DNA from: Tersicoccus phoenicis
Lineage (GTDB): Bacteria; Actinomycetota; Actinomycetes; Actinomycetales; Micrococcaceae
Length of the DNA stretch: 64,000 nucleotides
NCBI RefSeq assembly: GCF_001968835.1
Contig: NZ_MRDE01000046.1
Span: 33,962 to 97,961 of the forward strand
Reading direction: 5' to 3'
Shown: positions 36,354 to 46,800 of the stretch, one piece after another
Numbering within the stretch: position 1 is the stretch's first letter
Layout of the letters: every line of letters starts with the position of its first letter
Notes under the pieces: model-generated
The model's database searches: none
What the model was told of the DNA's origin: nothing
The model's input: the letters and a program-made list of their open reading frames with translations, nothing else
Program-made: the position numbers and the translations under genes

Positions 36354-36443
36354 GGGGTCCGTCCTCTCCTCGTCCGGCGCCGGGCACCGATCGAGGCCCG
36401 GCATCCCCACCCACGCTACACAGTCAGCATGCTGATGGTAAGG

Positions 36444-37754
36444 CTACCGAGAGGAACCGGTGGCGACCGGGGCGATCGACGACGCGGCCCGGTGACGGAC
36501 CGCGACCGTCCAGCACACCAGCAGCGTCACGCCGCTGAGCACACCGAGGGAGGCGAGAACGGCGGACGGGCGGCTGGTGCTGACGTCGACGTCGGACCCG
36601 GTCCACAGGGCCAGCACCTTCGGGGAGATCAGGAAGAACACGGTGAACACCGCCAGAGCCGTCGCGTGCACCCGCGCCCACCAGCGCGTCGGCGCGGCCG
36701 TCCCCGCGAGTGCGTCGGCCGCGTGGATCCGCCGGTGCAGCAGGACGCCGGCCACCGCGATCAGCGGCCACCACACCCAGTGGTGGGACCACGAGATGGG
36801 GGAGACGAGCAGCATCAGCAGCGCGGCCGCGGCGATCCCCAGCCACGGGGCGCGGATCCGCTCGCTGCCGCGGATCACGGTCCAGCCCGCGACCAGCAGC
36901 CCCGCGACCAGCGGCAGCCACACCATCCCGGCGACCGAGGTGCTCAAGCCGAGCTGTTCTAGGGCGCCGCGCACCGCGACGTTGTCCGCGTACTCGAACC
37001 CGCCGATCCGCCCGGTCTCCCGGATGGTCTCCGACCAGAACTGGACGCTCGGGCCGGGGAACGCGGCGAACGCGAGCGCGACCGTGCCCGCGAACCCGCC
37101 GACGAGCCAGGCCAGGCCCCGCAGGTCGCGGCGGGCCAGGAAGTAGAGGCCGAAGGCCAGCGGGGTCAACTTGATACCGGCGGCGACACCGATCAGCACG
37201 CCGCGGGCCCGGCCGGTGACGCCGAGCAGGTCGACCAGGCACAGCAGGGCCAGGGCCGCGTTGACCTGGCCGAAGAAGATGGTGTCCCGCCAGGGGCCAG
37301 AGATCAGGACGACGACGCTCAGCCAGATCACCGGCACCAGCGTGCGAGCGAGCGGCCGCGAGACCGCTGCGGCGCTCTCGCGGTGCCACCAGCGGACGAT
37401 CACGACGGCGACCAGGACGGCGGTCGCGATGGTGACCGCCGTCATCAGATAGAGGCCGTCCGTGAACGAGAGCACGGCGGTCGGTCCGAGGACCATCGCC
37501 GCGAACGGCGGGTAGGTGAAGGGCATGCCGCGGGGGCCGTAGAGACCCTCCGAGGGCCAGTAGAGGTCGCCGTCCATCCCGAGCAGCCTGTACAGGGTGG
37601 CGGCACCGGTGCGGTACACCCCGTAGTCCAGGCCCTCCGGCGGGCGGATCGCCGTGAACCACCAGATCAGGACGGCGGCGGCGGCGACGAGGTGCAGGCC
37701 GAGACCCAGCCGACTCGGCTTCACGCGCTGCCGTGTCACTCGGCCGCTGTTCAT
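36444..37754 (-). CDS. GT87 (DUF2029) membrane mannosyltransferase-like protein
   Basis: 436 residues, about ten membrane helices. The family pattern is visible: [14 protein letters not shown] early, [16 protein letters not shown] (loop 1), then [17 protein letters not shown] and [19 protein letters not shown]87 enzymes use polyprenyl-phosphomannose to mannosylate cell-envelope glycolipids in actinobacteria. ATG overlaps the rlmN stop (ATGA), so translation is coupled to rlmN. Confidence 0.85.
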   Translation of the reverse strand: MNSGRVTRQRVKPSRLGLGLHLVAAAAVLIWWFTAIRPPEGLDYGVYRTGAATLYRLLGMDGDLYWPSEGLYGPRGMPFTYPPFAAMVLGPTAVLSFTDGLYLMTAVTIATAVLVAVVIVRWWHRESAAAVSRPLARTLVPVIWLSVVVLISGPWRDTIFFGQVNAALALLCLVDLLGVTGRARGVLIGVAAGIKLTPLAFGLYFLARRDLRGLAWLVGGFAGTVALAFAAFPGPSVQFWSETIRETGRIGGFEYADNVAVRGALEQLGLSTSVAGMVWLPLVAGLLVAGWTVIRGSERIRAPWLGIAAAALLMLLVSPISWSHHWVWWPLIAVAGVLLHRRIHAADALAGTAAPTRWWARVHATALAVFTVFFLISPKVLALWTGSDVDVSTSRPSAVLASLGVLSGVTLLVCWTVAVRHRAASSIAPVATGSSR

Positions 37755-39154
37755 TCGCTTGCAGCGAGCTGCCCGCACGCGCCGTCGATCTCCTTGCCGC
37801 GGGTGTCCCGCAGCGTGGTCGGCACCCCGGCGGCCTCGAGCCGGTCGACGAACGCAGCGGTGACGTCCGGGTCCGACGAGGTCCAGATCGACCCCGGAGT
37901 GGGATTGAGCGGGATGGGGTTGACGTGCACCCAGCCGCGGCCGCGGGCGTTGAGCTTCTTCGCCAGCAGGTCCGCCCGCCAGGCGTGGTCGTTCATGTCC
38001 TTGATCAGTGCGTACTCGATCGACACCCGGCGGCCGGTCTTCACGTAGTACCGGTGTGCGGCGTCGATCGCCTCGTCGACCTTCCAGCGCGAGTTGACCG
38101 GGATCAGGTCGTCACGCAGCTCGTCGTCGGGCGCGTGCAGGGAGAGCGCGAACGTGACCGGCAGGTCCTCCGCGGCGAGCTTGTCGATCGCCGGGACCAG
38201 GCCCACCGTGGAGATGGTGATGGCGCGGGCGCTCATGCCGAGCCCCTCCGGCGCCGGGGCAACCATCCGACGGACCGCCGTCATCAGCCGCTTGTAGTTG
38301 GCCAACGGCTCGCCCATGCCCATGAACACGATGTTGTGGACCCGCTCGTCCGGGTGCCGCTGACCGCCCAAGCCGCCCTCGGCGATCACCCGGTTGGCCT
38401 GGACCACCTGGTCGAGGATCTCCGCGGCGGACATGTTGCGGGTCAAACCGGCCTGCCCGGTGGCGCAGAACGGGCAGTTCATGCCGCAGCCGCACTGGGA
38501 GCTCACGCACAGGGTGATCCGGCCGGGGTAACGCATGAGCACGGATTCGACGAGCGAGCCGTCGAACAGGCGCCAGAGGAACTTGATGGTGCGGCCGTCG
38601 TCCGTGGTCAGCCGCTTGACCTCGGTCAGCAGCGGCGGCATCAGCGTCTCGGTCAACTGCGTCCGCACCGCCGCCGGCAGGTCACTCATCCGCTCCGGGT
38701 CGGTCGTCCAGTGCGTGAAGTAGTGGGTGGAGAGCTGCTTGGCGCGGAACGCGGGCTGGCCCAGTCCGACGAGGCGCTCCTGCCGCTCGGCCAGGGACAG
38801 GTCGGCCAGGTGCACCGGCGGCTGCGAGACCCGCGGGGAGCGGAACTGCAGCAGGGGGCGGCCCTCCGCCGTGGTCTGTTGCTCCCAGCCCTCGGCGGCC
38901 GGCCGCACCTGCCGGCGCTCGGCCTCGGCGCGGTCCTCCCGGACGGTGCGGGCGCGCTCGGCCGGAGGGGTGGCGGTCAGCGGGACGCCGGGTCTCGTGC
39001 CGGCGGGACCGGCCGGGGGCGCGTCCGACGCCGGCCGGGTGCCTTCGGTGCCGGCCACACCGCGCAGCGGACCGGCCGACGGTGCCTCCGGGCGCCGGGC
39101 ATGGGCGCGGGACGTGCCCGTGCGGTGGTGGCGGGAGGGATCCTGTGACGACAT
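37751..39154 (-). CDS. rlmN: 23S rRNA (adenine-C2)-methyltransferase RlmN
   Basis: 467 residues. Radical-SAM motif [11 protein letters not shown] with QCGCG before it, [41 protein letters not shown], and the C-terminal [14 protein letters not shown] with the catalytic Cys. It methylates A2503 of 23S rRNA and A37 of tRNAs. The core starts around residue 105; the first 100 residues are a Pro/Arg/Ala-rich extension, longer than usual. ATG at 39154 directly abuts GGGAGG, which is too close for a good ribosome site, so the true start is uncertain. A 16-bp triple repeat lies upstream. Confidence 0.88.
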   Translation of the reverse strand: MSSQDPSRHHRTGTSRAHARRPEAPSAGPLRGVAGTEGTRPASDAPPAGPAGTRPGVPLTATPPAERARTVREDRAEAERRQVRPAAEGWEQQTTAEGRPLLQFRSPRVSQPPVHLADLSLAERQERLVGLGQPAFRAKQLSTHYFTHWTTDPERMSDLPAAVRTQLTETLMPPLLTEVKRLTTDDGRTIKFLWRLFDGSLVESVLMRYPGRITLCVSSQCGCGMNCPFCATGQAGLTRNMSAAEILDQVVQANRVIAEGGLGGQRHPDERVHNIVFMGMGEPLANYKRLMTAVRRMVAPAPEGLGMSARAITISTVGLVPAIDKLAAEDLPVTFALSLHAPDDELRDDLIPVNSRWKVDEAIDAAHRYYVKTGRRVSIEYALIKDMNDHAWRADLLAKKLNARGRGWVHVNPIPLNPTPGSIWTSSDPDVTAAFVDRLEAAGVPTTLRDTRGKEIDGACGQLAASE

Positions 39155-39164
39155 CCTCCCGATT

Positions 39165-39212
39165 GTCCCATGCCCGTCTCGTCCCATGCCCATCTCGTCC
39201 CATGCCCGTCGC
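39165..39212. repeat. 16-bp tandem repeat x3 upstream of rlmN
   Basis: Three 16-base units (39165-39180, 39181-39196, 39197-39212), each GTCCCATGCCC followed by GTCTC, ATCTC or GTCGC, lie 11-58 bases upstream of the rlmN start. Read on the minus strand each contains an ATG. The unit length is not a multiple of three. Confidence 0.75.
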
Positions 39213-39233
39213 CGGCGCGGACGATCGGGGCCC

Positions 39234-39635
39234 TCACGCGATGAGCTCGACGTCGCATCGAGGGCCGGTGGCGGCGGCGAGCTTGCTGTCGCTGGTCACC
39301 AGGCACGCATCGAGCCGTTCGGCCAGGGCGACGTAGGCGGCATCGTACGGGGTGACGTTGTCGCGCAACTCCCACATGCGCTGCATCAGGGGTGCCAGCG
39401 CCATCCGGCGGATCGGGAAGCCGGCAAGGTGGTGCAGCGCCGCGGGCACAACCGCGCGGAGGGCGGGATGGGACCGGGACATGCCGCGCAGGGCGGAGAC
39501 GACCTCGGCGTCGAGGTGGGCAGGGGCGAAGAGGGCGTCACCCGTGGTGAGGCGGGCGGCCACCAGGTCGCGACGCGGGTCGTCCGAGGCGTAGAACGCC
39601 GTGATGATCGACGCGTCCACCACGGCGATACTCAT
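39234..39635 (-). CDS. vapC: PIN-domain toxin (VapC family)
   Basis: 133 residues. The four PIN acidic residues are in place: D7 (VVDAS), E44 ([10 protein letters not shown]), D98 ([14 protein letters not shown]) and D116 (VTSDSKLA). It should be a Mg-dependent RNase that blocks translation. ATG overlaps the antitoxin stop by 4 bases. It ends just before the rlmN upstream repeats. Confidence 0.88.
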   Translation of the reverse strand: MSIAVVDASIITAFYASDDPRRDLVAARLTTGDALFAPAHLDAEVVSALRGMSRSHPALRAVVPAALHHLAGFPIRRMALAPLMQRMWELRDNVTPYDAAYVALAERLDACLVTSDSKLAAATGPRCDVELIA

Positions 39636-39862
39636 GTGGCTTCGCGGACCTCTCGCACGGCCGCGACGGCGTCCTCCAGGTGGATGCCACTTCCGGTGGG
39701 TGGGGTGTAGGCGGCGACATAGTCACTCAGACGGGCGACCTGGGCCACCTCGGTGAGCCGGTCGACGACGAAGGCCGACAGTGACTGCCGGTTGGCTTCG
39801 GCAGCCTCGGTCAACGCCGTGTACACGTCGTCGGGGACGTCTCGAAGGTTCATCCGCTTCAT
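39632..39862 (-). CDS. vapB: VapB-like RHH antitoxin
   Basis: 76 residues. The N-terminal MNLRDVPDDVYTALTEAAEANRQSLSAFVVDRL is a FitA/Arc-like ribbon-helix-helix DNA-binding unit; the C-terminal tail ([14 protein letters not shown]) should wrap the toxin. The ATG at 39862 lies inside the operator palindrome and has no ribosome binding site in front, which suggests a leaderless mRNA. ATG at 39853 is the alternative start. Confidence 0.8.
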   Translation of the reverse strand: MKRMNLRDVPDDVYTALTEAAEANRQSLSAFVVDRLTEVAQVARLSDYVAAYTPPTGSGIHLEDAVAAVREVREAT

Positions 39863-39882
39863 GGTGCCAGTTTGGCACCATG
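39860..39882. promoter_or_regulatory. VapB operator palindrome overlapping the start codon
   Basis: CATGGTGCCA (39860-39869) and TGGCACCATG (39873-39882) are perfect 10-base inverted arms around GTT. The vapB start codon (39862-39860 on the minus strand) lies in the left arm. Autorepression by the VapBC complex through such palindromes is established for the family. Confidence 0.65.
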
Positions 39883-40102
39883 CGGTCCGGCGGTCCAGGC
39901 GTCGATTCTCTCGAAGAACGAGACTCCTACCCACGGGTAACGAATCGGTCTCAGTACCGCCTCGGAACCCTCTCCGGCCCCTCCCGCCCCCCGCCGACGC
40001 TGTTAGCGTGGCACACGGCCTGCACGGGTGGGCCTCCGGCCGCGTGACTGGACCGTCGTCCGGCACGGACCGGATCGAACGACTCAGAGGCAGGTCATCG
40101 AT

Positions 40103-40744
40103 GTGATCGACTACGTGAACGAGCGGCTGCCGCAGATCCTGTTCGCCTCCTGGCAGCATTTCTCCCTCGTCGTCCAGTGCCTCGTGCTGGCGACCATCAT
40201 CGCCGTCGTGCTGGCGGCCATCTGCTACCGCAGTTCCGCCCTGACGGCGGCCGCGAACGCCGTCTCGGCCGTGGGGCTGACCATCCCGTCCTTCGCCCTG
40301 ATCGGGTTGCTGATCGCCCCGCTCGGCTTCGGCGTCGTGCCCGCCGTCGTGGTGGTCACCTTCTTCGCCGCCCTGCCGATCCTGCGCAACGCCGTCGTCG
40401 GGCTCGCCGGCATCGACGGCAACCTCGTCGAATCGGCCCGCGGCATCGGCATGAGCCGGATGCGCACCCTGTTCCGGGTCGAGCTGCCGATGGCGTGGCC
40501 CGTCATTCTCACGGGCATCCGGGTCTCGGCGCAGATGGTGATGGGCATCGCCGCGATCGCCGCCTATTCGCTGGGGCCGGGCCTGGGCGGATTCATCTTC
40601 TCCGGGCTCTCCCGGCTGGGCGGTGCCAACTCGCTGGCCTCGGTCGTCGTCGGCGTCGTCGGTGTCATCGTCCTGGCCTTCGTGCTCGACCTCCTGCTCG
40701 CCGGCCTCGGCCGCCTGACCACCTCAAGGGGAATCCGTGCCTGA
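40103..40744 (+). CDS. Glycine betaine/choline-type ABC transporter permease
   Basis: 213 residues, five to six membrane helices. The permease signature LPILRNAVVGLAGIDGNLVESARGIGMSRMRTLFRVELPMAWPVI region includes the EAA loop contacting the ATPase. GTG at 40103 (MIDYVNERLP) is chosen for AGAGGCAGG upstream. It opens a four-gene OpuC/ProU-like osmolyte operon; the next gene overlaps its stop by 8 bases. Confidence 0.9.
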   Translation: MIDYVNERLPQILFASWQHFSLVVQCLVLATIIAVVLAAICYRSSALTAAANAVSAVGLTIPSFALIGLLIAPLGFGVVPAVVVVTFFAALPILRNAVVGLAGIDGNLVESARGIGMSRMRTLFRVELPMAWPVILTGIRVSAQMVMGIAAIAAYSLGPGLGGFIFSGLSRLGGANSLASVVVGVVGVIVLAFVLDLLLAGLGRLTTSRGIRA

Positions 40745-42035
40745 TCCGACCTCCACCCTCACCACGCCGGAGCAGCCCGGCAACGGCGTCTCCGGTGCCG
40801 AGATCCTGCTCAAGAACGTGACCAAGCGGTACCCCGGTCAGCGCGGGCCCGCCGTCGACGGGCTGACCATGCAGATCCCCGCCGGCAAGGTCGTCATGCT
40901 CGTCGGCCCCTCCGGCTGCGGCAAGACGACGACGCTGAAGATGATCAACCGGTTGATCGAGCCCACCGAGGGCTCCATCGTGCTCGACGGCGAGGACGTC
41001 ACCGGGATGAACGGTGACCGGCTGCGCCGACGCATCGGCTACGTCATCCAGGCCGGCGGCCTGTTCCCGCACCTGACCGTCGCGGCCAACATCGCCGTCG
41101 TGCCGAAGATGCTCGGCTGGGACAAGTCCCGGATCGCCGCCCGCGTCGACGAACTGCTCGAACTGGTCTCCCTGGACCCCGGCGTCTACCGCGACCGGTA
41201 CCCGAAGGAGCTCTCCGGCGGGCAGCAGCAGCGCGTCGGCGTCGCCCGCGCCCTGGCCGCGGACCCGCCCGTCCTGCTGATGGACGAGCCTTTCGGCGCG
41301 GTCGACCCGATCACCCGGCAGCGGCTGCAGGACGAGCTGATCAACATCCAGGCCGAGGTGCAGAAGACCATCGTCTGCGTCACCCACGACTTCGACGAGG
41401 CCGTCAAGCTCGGGGACTGGATCGCCATCTTCACCGAGGGCGCGCACCTGGTCCAGTACGACACCCCGGAACGGATCCTGGCCGAGCCGGCGAACGCGTT
41501 CGTGGAGAACTTCATCGGCTCCGGTGCCGGGCTCAAGCAGCTGACCCTGACCCGGGTCGGCGACGTGCCGCTGGCCGAGACGGACCGGGCCACCCCCGGC
41601 GAGGACGCCGCGACGGTGTTGTCCCGGATGGAGGCCTCGGGCCGGCACCACGTCGTGGTGCTCGACGAGCGGAACCGGCCCCTGCAGTGGCTCTCCCGCA
41701 AACAGGTGGGCCAGGCCGGAACCATCGGCGGGAACACCGACCCCGAACTGCCCGTGGTCAGCACGCGATCGACCCTCAACGATGCTCTGGACACCATGCT
41801 GGTCTCCAGTGCGGGCGCCGCGCTGGTCACCGGCCGTCGGGACGCCTTCGTCGGCGTCATCGACGTCGACTCGGTGATGGAAGCCATCGCCGCCGCCCGG
41901 GAGGCCACCAGGTCCGGGGACTACACGGCCCCGGTCGGGATGAACACCGGGGTGCTCCCGGTCACCGTGCCGGCCGGCGCCAAGAACCCGGACGCGCCCG
42001 ACGACGCGGTCCCGGCCGGCGGGGGCCGGCCGTGA
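40737..42035 (+). CDS. Glycine betaine/choline ABC transporter ATPase with CBS domains
   Basis: 432 residues. Walker A GPSGCGKTT (about 58-66), ABC signature LSGGQQQRVGVARAL, Walker B LLMDEPFG, and H-loop THDFDEA. The C-terminal third holds two CBS-type repeats (ATVLSRMEASGRHHVVVLDE and LNDALDTMLVSSAGAALVTG), which in OpuA sense ionic strength. GTG at 40737, 8-base overlap with the permease. Confidence 0.92.
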   Translation: MPDPTSTLTTPEQPGNGVSGAEILLKNVTKRYPGQRGPAVDGLTMQIPAGKVVMLVGPSGCGKTTTLKMINRLIEPTEGSIVLDGEDVTGMNGDRLRRRIGYVIQAGGLFPHLTVAANIAVVPKMLGWDKSRIAARVDELLELVSLDPGVYRDRYPKELSGGQQQRVGVARALAADPPVLLMDEPFGAVDPITRQRLQDELINIQAEVQKTIVCVTHDFDEAVKLGDWIAIFTEGAHLVQYDTPERILAEPANAFVENFIGSGAGLKQLTLTRVGDVPLAETDRATPGEDAATVLSRMEASGRHHVVVLDERNRPLQWLSRKQVGQAGTIGGNTDPELPVVSTRSTLNDALDTMLVSSAGAALVTGRRDAFVGVIDVDSVMEAIAAAREATRSGDYTAPVGMNTGVLPVTVPAGAKNPDAPDDAVPAGGGRP

Positions 42036-42859
42036 GCGCCGAACGGGTTGCCACCGTCCAGGCCGCCGGTGACGATCCTGCCGACCCGACCGGGGGCGCG
42101 GCACGCCCGGACGCCGGGTCCCGGCCCGGCAACCGCCGCGGTGTGCCCGTGGCCCTGTTCGTGCAGCCGGCTCTGATCATCGTCGCGTTCGCGGTGCTGG
42201 TCGGCTGGCTGCTGGCCGCGCCCCTGACCCCGTCCGAGGCGACCACGCTGAAGCCGTCCGCCCTGTGGGGCTACACCGTCGAGCACCTGCAGCTGACCGC
42301 CGTGGCGACCGTCATCGTGCTCGTCATCGCCCTGCCGCTCGGCGTGCTGCTCACCCGGCCCCGCACGCGGTTCCTCGCCGGCCCGGTCTCCGCGGTGGCC
42401 AACGTCGGACAGGCCGCGCCGGCGATCGGGCTGATCGTGCTGCTCGCGTTCTGGCTCGGCTTCGGCTTCTGGGCCGCGATCGTCGCCCTGGTCGTCTACG
42501 CCGTGCTGCCCGTACTGCGCAACACCGTCGTCGGACTGCAGCAGGTCGACCAACGGCTGATCGAGGCCGGGCGCGGCATGGGGATGAGCGCCGCCGCCGT
42601 GCTGTTCCGCGTGGAGCTGCCGCTGGCGGTGCCGGTGATGCTCAGCGGCATCCGCACCGCGCTGGTGCTGCTCGTGGGCACCGCCGCCCTGGCCACGTTC
42701 ATCAACGGCGGTGGGCTGGGCATCCTGATCACCACCGGCGTGAACCTGAACCTGACCACCGTGCTGATCGCCGGTGCCGTGCTGGTGGCCCTGCTGGCGC
42801 TGCTGGTGGACTGGGTGGGCCGTGTCGTCGAGTACGTCGCGACCCCGAGAGGACTGTGA
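42032..42859 (+). CDS. Glycine betaine/choline-type ABC transporter permease (second)
   Basis: 275 residues. A hydrophilic N-terminus of about 35 residues, then six membrane helices, with the EAA loop LPVLRNTVVGLQQVDQRLIEAGRGMGMSAAAVLFRVELPLA region closely matching that of the first permease. The two permeases should form a heterodimer. GTG overlaps the ATPase stop by 4 bases. Confidence 0.9.
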   Translation: MSAERVATVQAAGDDPADPTGGAARPDAGSRPGNRRGVPVALFVQPALIIVAFAVLVGWLLAAPLTPSEATTLKPSALWGYTVEHLQLTAVATVIVLVIALPLGVLLTRPRTRFLAGPVSAVANVGQAAPAIGLIVLLAFWLGFGFWAAIVALVVYAVLPVLRNTVVGLQQVDQRLIEAGRGMGMSAAAVLFRVELPLAVPVMLSGIRTALVLLVGTAALATFINGGGLGILITTGVNLNLTTVLIAGAVLVALLALLVDWVGRVVEYVATPRGL

Positions 42860-42860
42860 A

Positions 42861-43856
42861 ATGAGACGCCGTCAACACCCCTGGGGACTGCGCGCCCTGC
42901 TGACCGCGGCCACGGCTGCCCTCGTCCTGACCGTGTCCGCGTGCGGTCTGCAGCCGGCGACGTCGTTCGTGCCCGACGTCAAGCCCGGGTCGATCGCGCC
43001 CATCGACGGCCTGCCCGAGGACGCGGCCCTGACCGTGACCAGCAAGAACTTCACCGAGCAGCTCATCCTCGGCAAGGTCGCCGTGATCGCGGCGAAGGCG
43101 GCCGGGTTCGACGTCACCGACCTGACCAACGTCCCCGGCAGCCAGCCGGTGCGCGAGCTGATGCTCGCCGGCCAGGCCGACCTGACCTACGAGTACACCG
43201 GCACCGCGTGGCTGACCTACCTGGGCAAGGACAAGGCGATCCCCGACCAGCAGCAGCAGTGGCAGGCGGTCAAGGAGGCCGACGCCAAGAACGGGCTGAC
43301 CTGGGGCCGGCCGGCCCCGATGAACAACACCTACGCGTTCGCGATCCGCAGCGCCAAGGCCAAGGAACTGGGTGTCACGACCATCTCCGACATCGCGAAG
43401 CTGCCGAAGTCCGAACGGACCTTCTGCATCGAGGCGGAGTTCAACTCCCGGTCCGACGGGATGAACCCGCTGCTGAAGACCTACGGCATCCCGCGCGGCA
43501 GCGGGGTCCCCGACGGGCAGATCGGCATCTACGACACCGGCGCCGTGTACAGCGCGACGGCCAACGGGAACTGCAACTTCGGCGAGGTGTTCACCACCGA
43601 CGGCCGGATCAAGGCGCTGGACCTGACCGTGCTGGAGGATGACAAGAACTTCTTCCCCGCGTACAACGTCTCGCCCGTGTACTGGTCCGAGACGATCCAG
43701 CGGTACCCGCAGCTGGCGGACGTGTTCGACCAGATCGCTCCGAAGCTGACCGACGCCGCGCTGCAGGAGCTGAACCTGCAGGTCGACGTGCAGGGCCGGG
43801 AACCGGCCGACGTCGCCGCGGACTGGATGGTGCAGGAGGGGTTCGTCACCCGGTAG
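42861..43856 (+). CDS. Glycine betaine/choline-binding lipoprotein (OpuCC/ProX-like)
   Basis: 331 residues. A signal with lipobox LTVSAC anchors it to the membrane. The OpuAC/QAT fold is visible in TVTSKNFTEQLILGKV at the start of the mature domain, LANQADLTYEYTGTAW-like segment (here AGQADLTYEYTGTAW), and late YNVSPVYW. It delivers betaine/choline-type osmolytes to the two permeases. ATG at 42861 with GAGAGGA upstream. Its stop lies 3 bases from the end of the convergent helicase gene. Confidence 0.9.
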   Translation: MRRRQHPWGLRALLTAATAALVLTVSACGLQPATSFVPDVKPGSIAPIDGLPEDAALTVTSKNFTEQLILGKVAVIAAKAAGFDVTDLTNVPGSQPVRELMLAGQADLTYEYTGTAWLTYLGKDKAIPDQQQQWQAVKEADAKNGLTWGRPAPMNNTYAFAIRSAKAKELGVTTISDIAKLPKSERTFCIEAEFNSRSDGMNPLLKTYGIPRGSGVPDGQIGIYDTGAVYSATANGNCNFGEVFTTDGRIKALDLTVLEDDKNFFPAYNVSPVYWSETIQRYPQLADVFDQIAPKLTDAALQELNLQVDVQGREPADVAADWMVQEGFVTR

Positions 43857-43859
43857 GGG

Positions 43860-46800
43860 TCACGCCAGCAAGGACCGGATGTCCTCGGCGGTGACGGCCG
43901 AGGAGAAGGCATTCTCGTCGTCGATCACCGAGGCGAACAGCGCGGCCTTCTGCTCCTTCAGGGCCATCACCTTCTCTTCGATGGTGTCGGCGGAGACCAG
44001 CCGGTAGACCATGACGTTGCGGGTCTGCCCGATTCGGTGAGTCCGGTCGATGGCCTGCTCCTCCGCGGCGGGGTTCCACCACGGGTCGAGCAGGAACACG
44101 TAGTCCGCCTCGGTGAGGTTGAGGCCGAACCCGCCGGCCTTGAGGCTGATCAGGAACACCCCGGCGTCGCCGGTCTTGAAGTCCTCGACGACCTCCCCGC
44201 GCTTCGTCGTCGTCCCGTCCAGGTAGGCGTAGCGCACCCCGGCGTCGTCGAGCCGGTCGGCGGCCCGGCCCAGGAACGACGTGAACTGGCTGAACACCAG
44301 GGCGCGGTGTCCCTCGGCGAGCACGTCGTCGAGCTTCTCCATCAGGGCGTCCAGCTTGGCCGACGGCACCCCCTCGTGGTCCTCGTCGACCAGCGCGGCG
44401 TCCAGCGAGAGCATCCGCAGCAGCGTCAGGGACCGGAACACGATGAACCGCTGCCGGTCCAGGTCCTCCAGCAGGCCGAGGATCTTCTGCCGCTCCCGCT
44501 GCAGCTGGGTCTCGTAGATCCGCCGGTGCGCCGGAGCCAGGTCCACCTCGAGGGTCTGCTCCTGCTTCTCCGGCAGGTCGCGGGCGACCATCTCCTTGGT
44601 GCGGCGCATCATCAGTGGCCGCACCCGGGCCCGCAGCCGGGCGAGCATGCGGGTGTCCGCGACCCGCTCGATCGGCTTGACGTAGTCCTCGGTGAACACC
44701 CGGGAGGTGGGGAACAGCCCGGGCGCGGTGATCGCGAACATCGACCACAGCTCCATCAGGTTGTTCTCCATCGGGGTGCCGGTGATGGCGAGCTTGAACG
44801 GTGCGCTCAGGTCGCGGGCGGCCTGGTGCACCCGGGCGGTCCGGTTCTTGACGAACTGCGCCTCGTCGAGGATCAGGCCGGCCCACTCCCTCTTCTGGTA
44901 CGCCCGCTCGTCCAGGCGCAGCAGCGCGTAGGAGGTGACGACGACGTCGGCCCCGTCCGCAGCCGCGGCCAGCGATCCGGTCGCCTTGCCCTCGGTCTGC
45001 GTCACGGCCCGCACGGTCAGGCCCGGGGTGAACCGGGCAGCCTCGTGCACCCAGTTGTGCACGACGGAGGTCGGTGCGACGACGAGGAACGGGGACCGCC
45101 GTTCCGCGTCGGTGCCCGCGCCGACGTCCGGGTGCTCCCGGGCGTGCGCGAACAGCGCCAGGGTCTGCAGGGTCTTGCCGAGGCCCATGTCGTCGGCCAG
45201 GACCCCGCCGAGGCCGTGCTCGTGCAGAAAGGCCAACCAGGTGAAACCGTCCCGCTGATAGGGCCGCAGGTCGGCGCTCAGGCCGGTGGGCAGGTCGGGG
45301 ACCGGCACCGCCTCGATGTCCAGCAGACCGGCCACGGTGTTCTTCCACCCGCTGGCCTCCTGCGTCTCCCAGGCCAGTTCCTCCAGCTCCTCCCACAGGC
45401 CGGCCTGGTAGCGGCTGATCCGCGGCCCGGTCTCCCATTCGCGCAGTTCCCGGGCGTCCTCGATCAGCTCACGCAGCCGGTGGAACTCGGGTCGGTCGAT
45501 GGAGAAGTAGCTCTTGTCCGGTAGCAGGACCTTGGTCTTGCCTTGGCTCAAGACCTCGAAGATCTTCCGGAACGGGATCTCGCGGCCCGCGATGCTGACC
45601 ACGAGGCCCAGGTCGAACCAGTCCCGCTCGGTCGAGTCGACCGTGCTGACCACCAGGTGCGGCGTCTCGTCCAGTTCGCGGAAGTCCGGTCGAGTGCCCA
45701 GCTCACGCACCTCGACGCCCGGGATGTCGACCAGCCGGGGCAGGATGTGCTCGACGAACTCGGCGGCGTCGACGTCCCGCAGCGTCCGGTCCGCGACCGC
45801 GGTCGGCTGCGCATCCCCGTCCGGCTGCGCCAGCTCGTCCCGGTCTGGGGCATCATCCGGCTGCGCCCCGCCCTGCGCCGGCTCGCTGCCCAACCGCTCG
45901 TCTGGAACCCCTCGCTCGTTCGGGGCCGCCAGCGCGTCCCGCCGCGACAGCGCCGCACCGGCGCGGGCGAGGATGGCGTCCTCCGCGTCGCGATCCCGGT
46001 GCCCGGGAGCGCCGGGCGAACGGCGCAGGGGACGCCGCGTGAGGCGGGCGCCGTGCGCGTACTCCCAGTGCCAGCGCTCCTGGACCGCCGGCCCGTCGGT
46101 GTACTCGACCTCCACCACGAGGGTCGGCGGCTGCGGCACGGGCAGCGGCACGGATCCGTCCGTGCTGGTGACCAGGAGCCGGTCCGCGAGTTCGGGGTAG
46201 ACGTCGTGGACGAACTCGTCCGCGTCCTCAGCCGGGACAAGGAACCCCGCCGGCTGGGTGAGCAGTTCCCGCTGGGTGGCGCCGAGCCGCTCCTCCAGCG
46301 GCGCCAGGACGATCTCCGCCGTCACACTGGCCCGCCTGGTCGCCCGTGTGGTGGCGTCCGTGTCGGACAGTTCGCGCCGTGCGTAGATGCCGTGGTCGGC
46401 GATGGCGCTGACGCCGCTGAGCCCCGAGACCCGCCCGTCCACGTCGAGCACGGGAAGGACGCGGATGCCGCCGTCCTCGTCGTCGGTGCGCTGCGCGTCC
46501 AGGCTGATCCGGGCGCGCCGGCCGATGCGCACGGTGAGGTCCTTCGCGGCGGAGACCATCGGGATGCCGAGTCGCTGGGCCTCCTCGAGCAACTGCCAGA
46601 GCAGCGGGTTGGCGAAGTCGTCGAGGTAGAGCCACGAGTCGTTCTGCCCGAAGTAGCCGACACCCGTGGCGCGGTGCAGGCCCGGGAACTGGGAGAACCA
46701 CCGGTGCTGGTCGGCGTCGAACGCCAGGCCCTGGGTCTGGTAGGCGATGGTGGACCAGGCCAGCTGGTTGCGCACCCAGCGGCCCTTCTCGTTGCGGATG

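Noticed and set aside
36424..37662. Large frame overlapping the GT87 gene in another phase
   Set aside because: No hydrophobic helices or motifs, whereas the alternative frame gives a full GT87 protein coupled to rlmN.
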